A model generated the notes under the pieces. The model was given only the letters and a program-made list of their open reading frames with translations, did no database searches and was not told the origin of the DNA. Shown piece after piece: positions 6,093 to 7,179 of a stretch of DNA of 7,179 nt. Source of the DNA: Candidatus Bathyarchaeota archaeon (GTDB taxonomy: Archaea > Thermoproteota > Bathyarchaeia > Bathyarchaeales > B26-1); contig QMYL01000045.1 in the NCBI GenBank assembly GCA_003662645.1, positions 1 to 7,179 of the forward strand, given 5' to 3'. Position numbers and translations under genes: made by a program. Numbering within the stretch: the first letter of the stretch is position 1; each line of letters begins with the position of its first letter.

Positions 6093-6270
6093 CCCAAACC
6101 TTAATGCGGTACAGGCCTTCCCGGTTCCCACGGAGCCGACAAGCTGAACAATCCTTAAGTATGCTCCCCCTAGCATCCTCCACGATCCTCCCGCAGAAGG
6201 AGAGAAGCCTCCCAATCTGCTCATCCCTATGAGGCAGAACCCCGCCCAGCCATATTGGAGCCCTGAACAC
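6093..6270 (-). pseudogene. Frameshifted N-terminal fragment of a second orc1/cdc6
   Basis: The minus strand encodes VLPHRDEQ and then, one frame over, AYLRIVQLVGSVGTGKACTALRFG. Joined, these align without gaps to residues 21-69 of the intact Orc1/Cdc6 at 1274-2476, with 29 of 49 identical by eye. The shift sits at a run of five C on the plus strand (6166-6170); removing one base restores the frame. Walker A ends GKA instead of GKT, which should weaken nucleotide binding. About 10 further residues upstream (VFRAPIWLGG) look like a degraded family N-terminus. Nothing recognisable follows past about 6070, so Walker B, the sensors and the winged-helix are all missing. It is a remnant of a diverged paralogue and not a recent duplicate, since synonymous sites differ widely. 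Confidence 0.75.
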
Positions 6271-6438
6271 TCGACGGGAGGACACGTGATGGCGCACACA
6301 TGCACACATAGAGTGCACATCAGACATGGAAAGAAGGGAACGAGGGTTGCGAAGATCATAGACTCACCATACCTACCAGAGAACAAAGCAACATTCAGGA
6401 TAAAGGAGAAAGGCGTGGAAGACGCTGAGGAAGAGTAG
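6271..6438 (+). pseudogene. C-terminal fragment of a second radA
   Basis: The plus strand encodes the last ~55 residues of a RadA: GGHVMAHTCTHRVHIR, GTRVAKIIDSPYLPE, then the acidic tail VEDAEEE and a TAG. It matches residues 263-292 of the radA at the left edge at 19 of 30 positions, and continues with the expected family C-terminus. Everything before loop 2 is missing: the HhH domain, Walker A and Walker B. The frame can be extended left to an ATG at 6229, but those bases are antisense to the cdc6 fragment and give no RadA similarity. It lies in the same direction as, and just upstream of, the ORF at 6488 and hef, so an ancestral radA-ORF-hef order is plausible. The fragment is probably untranslated, though the frame has stayed open. 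Confidence 0.78.
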
Positions 6439-6487
6439 GCTTCCAGGGAAGAACCGAAAGTCTTAACTCAACAAAGAAACTACCTAT

Positions 6488-6826
6488 TTGAAGGGCTACA
6501 GATTGGCTGAAGAGAAGCTTGCCGAGTTCTTGAAGGTGGGTAAGGACTGGAGCAGGCTGGCTACAACCGTTCCAGGAGTATTCGTTCTGAAGCTTCCAGC
6601 CTACAAGCGTCAGCCCAGCAGGCTTGCTGTGGAGCTCAACCCAGTCGACGAGGCCGGTAAACCAAAGAAGAGGCGTGGGCTAGTCTTGAGGTCGAAGGCC
6701 GAACTCGAAGAGTTCAAGGAGATTTTCCAGTACGAGAAGCTCTCCAAGCTCCTAGAGATGATCGACAACGTTAATCCTAAAGTTGAGGCTCCAAGGCGGA
6801 GAAGGGAAGAGGTTATAGAGATTTAG
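6488..6826 (+). CDS. Conserved-looking protein of unknown function upstream of hef
   Basis: A 112-residue, charged, soluble protein that I do not recognise with certainty. It has no signal peptide, membrane segment or metal motif. Residues about 20-45 (WSRLATTVPGVFVLKLPAYK) look like beta strands, followed by RLAVELNPVDEAG and KKRRGLVLRSKAELEEF. Residues about 74-95 are helical, and the tail is basic (PRRRREE). The start is TTG at 6488, because an in-frame TAA lies at 6464-6466 and no ATG or GTG falls between. A second TTG at 6503 is possible, and neither has a convincing ribosome binding site. Its stop is followed by 15 bases and then the hef ATG in the same frame, so the two are very likely co-transcribed and the protein may act with Hef at stalled forks. 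No promoter is obvious directly upstream, where a truncated radA lies. Confidence 0.75.
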   Translation: MKGYRLAEEKLAEFLKVGKDWSRLATTVPGVFVLKLPAYKRQPSRLAVELNPVDEAGKPKKRRGLVLRSKAELEEFKEIFQYEKLSKLLEMIDNVNPKVEAPRRRREEVIEI

Positions 6827-6841
6827 AGGGCTGCGGGGGGC

Positions 6842-7179
6842 ATGCTGGAAGCTTATGGGGGAAGGTACGTTGAGCATCCCCTAGTCTGGCCTGAAACCGT
6901 AGAGTACAGGCTCTACCAGAAGAGGATAGCCGACGTAGCCAAGGAAAGAAACACGCTCGTAATCCTCCCAACGGCTCTGGGCAAAACAGTCATATCAGCC
7001 CTCGTAGCAGCCGAGATACTGTACAAGTACAGGGACGCCAAGGTTCTGGTTATGGCTCCTACGAGGCCGCTCGTGATGCAGCACAGAAACACATTCATGC
7101 GCATCCTAAAGCTGAGGGAGAACGACACAGTTCTCCTGACAGGTAAGACTCCTCCACATTACAGGATGGCGGTTTGGGA
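6842..7179 (+). CDS. hef: Hef-type (ERCC4/XPF-like) superfamily 2 helicase, 5' end only
   Basis: The first 112 residues of a superfamily 2 DNA helicase, running off the right edge. The opening YVEHPLVWPETVEYRLYQKR is typical of the archaeal Hef N-terminus. Motif I is LPTALGKT (42-49, usually LPTGLGKT), motif Ia APTRPLVMQH (72-81), and motif Ib-like LTGKTP (99-104). Hef unwinds forked DNA and, through a C-terminal XPF-type nuclease outside this window, cleaves stalled replication forks. Whether that nuclease is present cannot be seen here; a helicase-only relative is possible. The ATG follows a G-rich stretch (GCGGGGGGC) that could act as a weak Shine-Dalgarno, and the preceding ORF ends 15 bases upstream in the same frame. 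Family-level call is strong; full-length Hef is inferred. Confidence 0.85.
   Translation, partial: MLEAYGGRYVEHPLVWPETVEYRLYQKRIADVAKERNTLVILPTALGKTVISALVAAEILYKYRDAKVLVMAPTRPLVMQHRNTFMRILKLRENDTVLLTGKTPPHYRMAVW

Noticed and set aside
6229..6270. ATG at 6229 as the real start of a small RadA-like protein
   Set aside because: The first 14 codons are antisense to the cdc6 fragment and show no RadA similarity; the start is fortuitous.
5970..6386. Minus-strand open frames of 138 and 85 residues treated as genes
   Set aside because: Each contains only part of a P-loop fragment split by a frameshift, and both start in sequence antisense to the radA remnant.
1..7179. Mobile element, CRISPR array, tRNA or rRNA
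   Set aside because: No transposase or integrase motifs, terminal inverted repeats, regularly spaced repeats, or tRNA/rRNA signatures were seen on either strand.

Overview
This is archaeal chromosomal DNA. Archaeal information-processing genes fill the window: RadA recombinase, an Orc1/Cdc6-family AAA+ protein, a Hef-type helicase and a beta-CASP metallo-beta-lactamase nuclease. Intergenic regions carry TATA-like boxes and Shine-Dalgarno sites of the GGAGGTGA type, and coding is rich in AGG/AGA and ATA codons. Hef with its helicase domain argues against a typical crenarchaeon such as Sulfolobus, whose XPF lacks the helicase. A Bathyarchaeia-, Korarchaeia- or Aigarchaeota-like lineage, or a euryarchaeon, fits better, but this placement is inference.

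Left block (1-3737), all on the minus strand. In transcription order it holds a DUF72 TIM-barrel protein with a SWIM-like zinc-binding tail, an Orc1/Cdc6 paralogue, a small winged-helix protein overlapping the Orc1/Cdc6 gene by 35 bp, and radA, which runs off the left edge. radA has its own TATA box and a strong ribosome binding site.

Middle (3738-5921). A second DUF72 gene, with a DUF2795-like C-terminal domain, diverges from the first across a short AT-rich promoter region. It converges, 10 bp apart, on a minus-strand beta-CASP nuclease gene. That gene reads in one frame end to end except for a single in-frame TGA, so it is a recent pseudogene, a readthrough gene or a sequencing error.

Right block (5922-7179). 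An intergenic stretch with TATA-like boxes and small palindromes leads into two gene remnants that meet at about 6270/6271. One is a frameshifted minus-strand fragment of a second orc1/cdc6 (ATPase P-loop region only). The other is a plus-strand fragment of a second radA (C-terminus only). Both are diverged paralogues of genes present at the left of the window. They are followed by an unrecognised 112-residue protein and, 15 bp later in the same frame, the start of a Hef helicase.

The window is a replication and repair neighbourhood (RadA, Orc1/Cdc6, Hef, a nuclease, two DUF72 proteins) containing a patch of gene decay at about 4.7-6.4 kb. The best leads are the antiparallel cdc6/radA remnant junction, the in-frame TGA, and the divergent DUF72 pair whose members carry different extra domains. 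No tRNA, rRNA, CRISPR array or transposase was seen.
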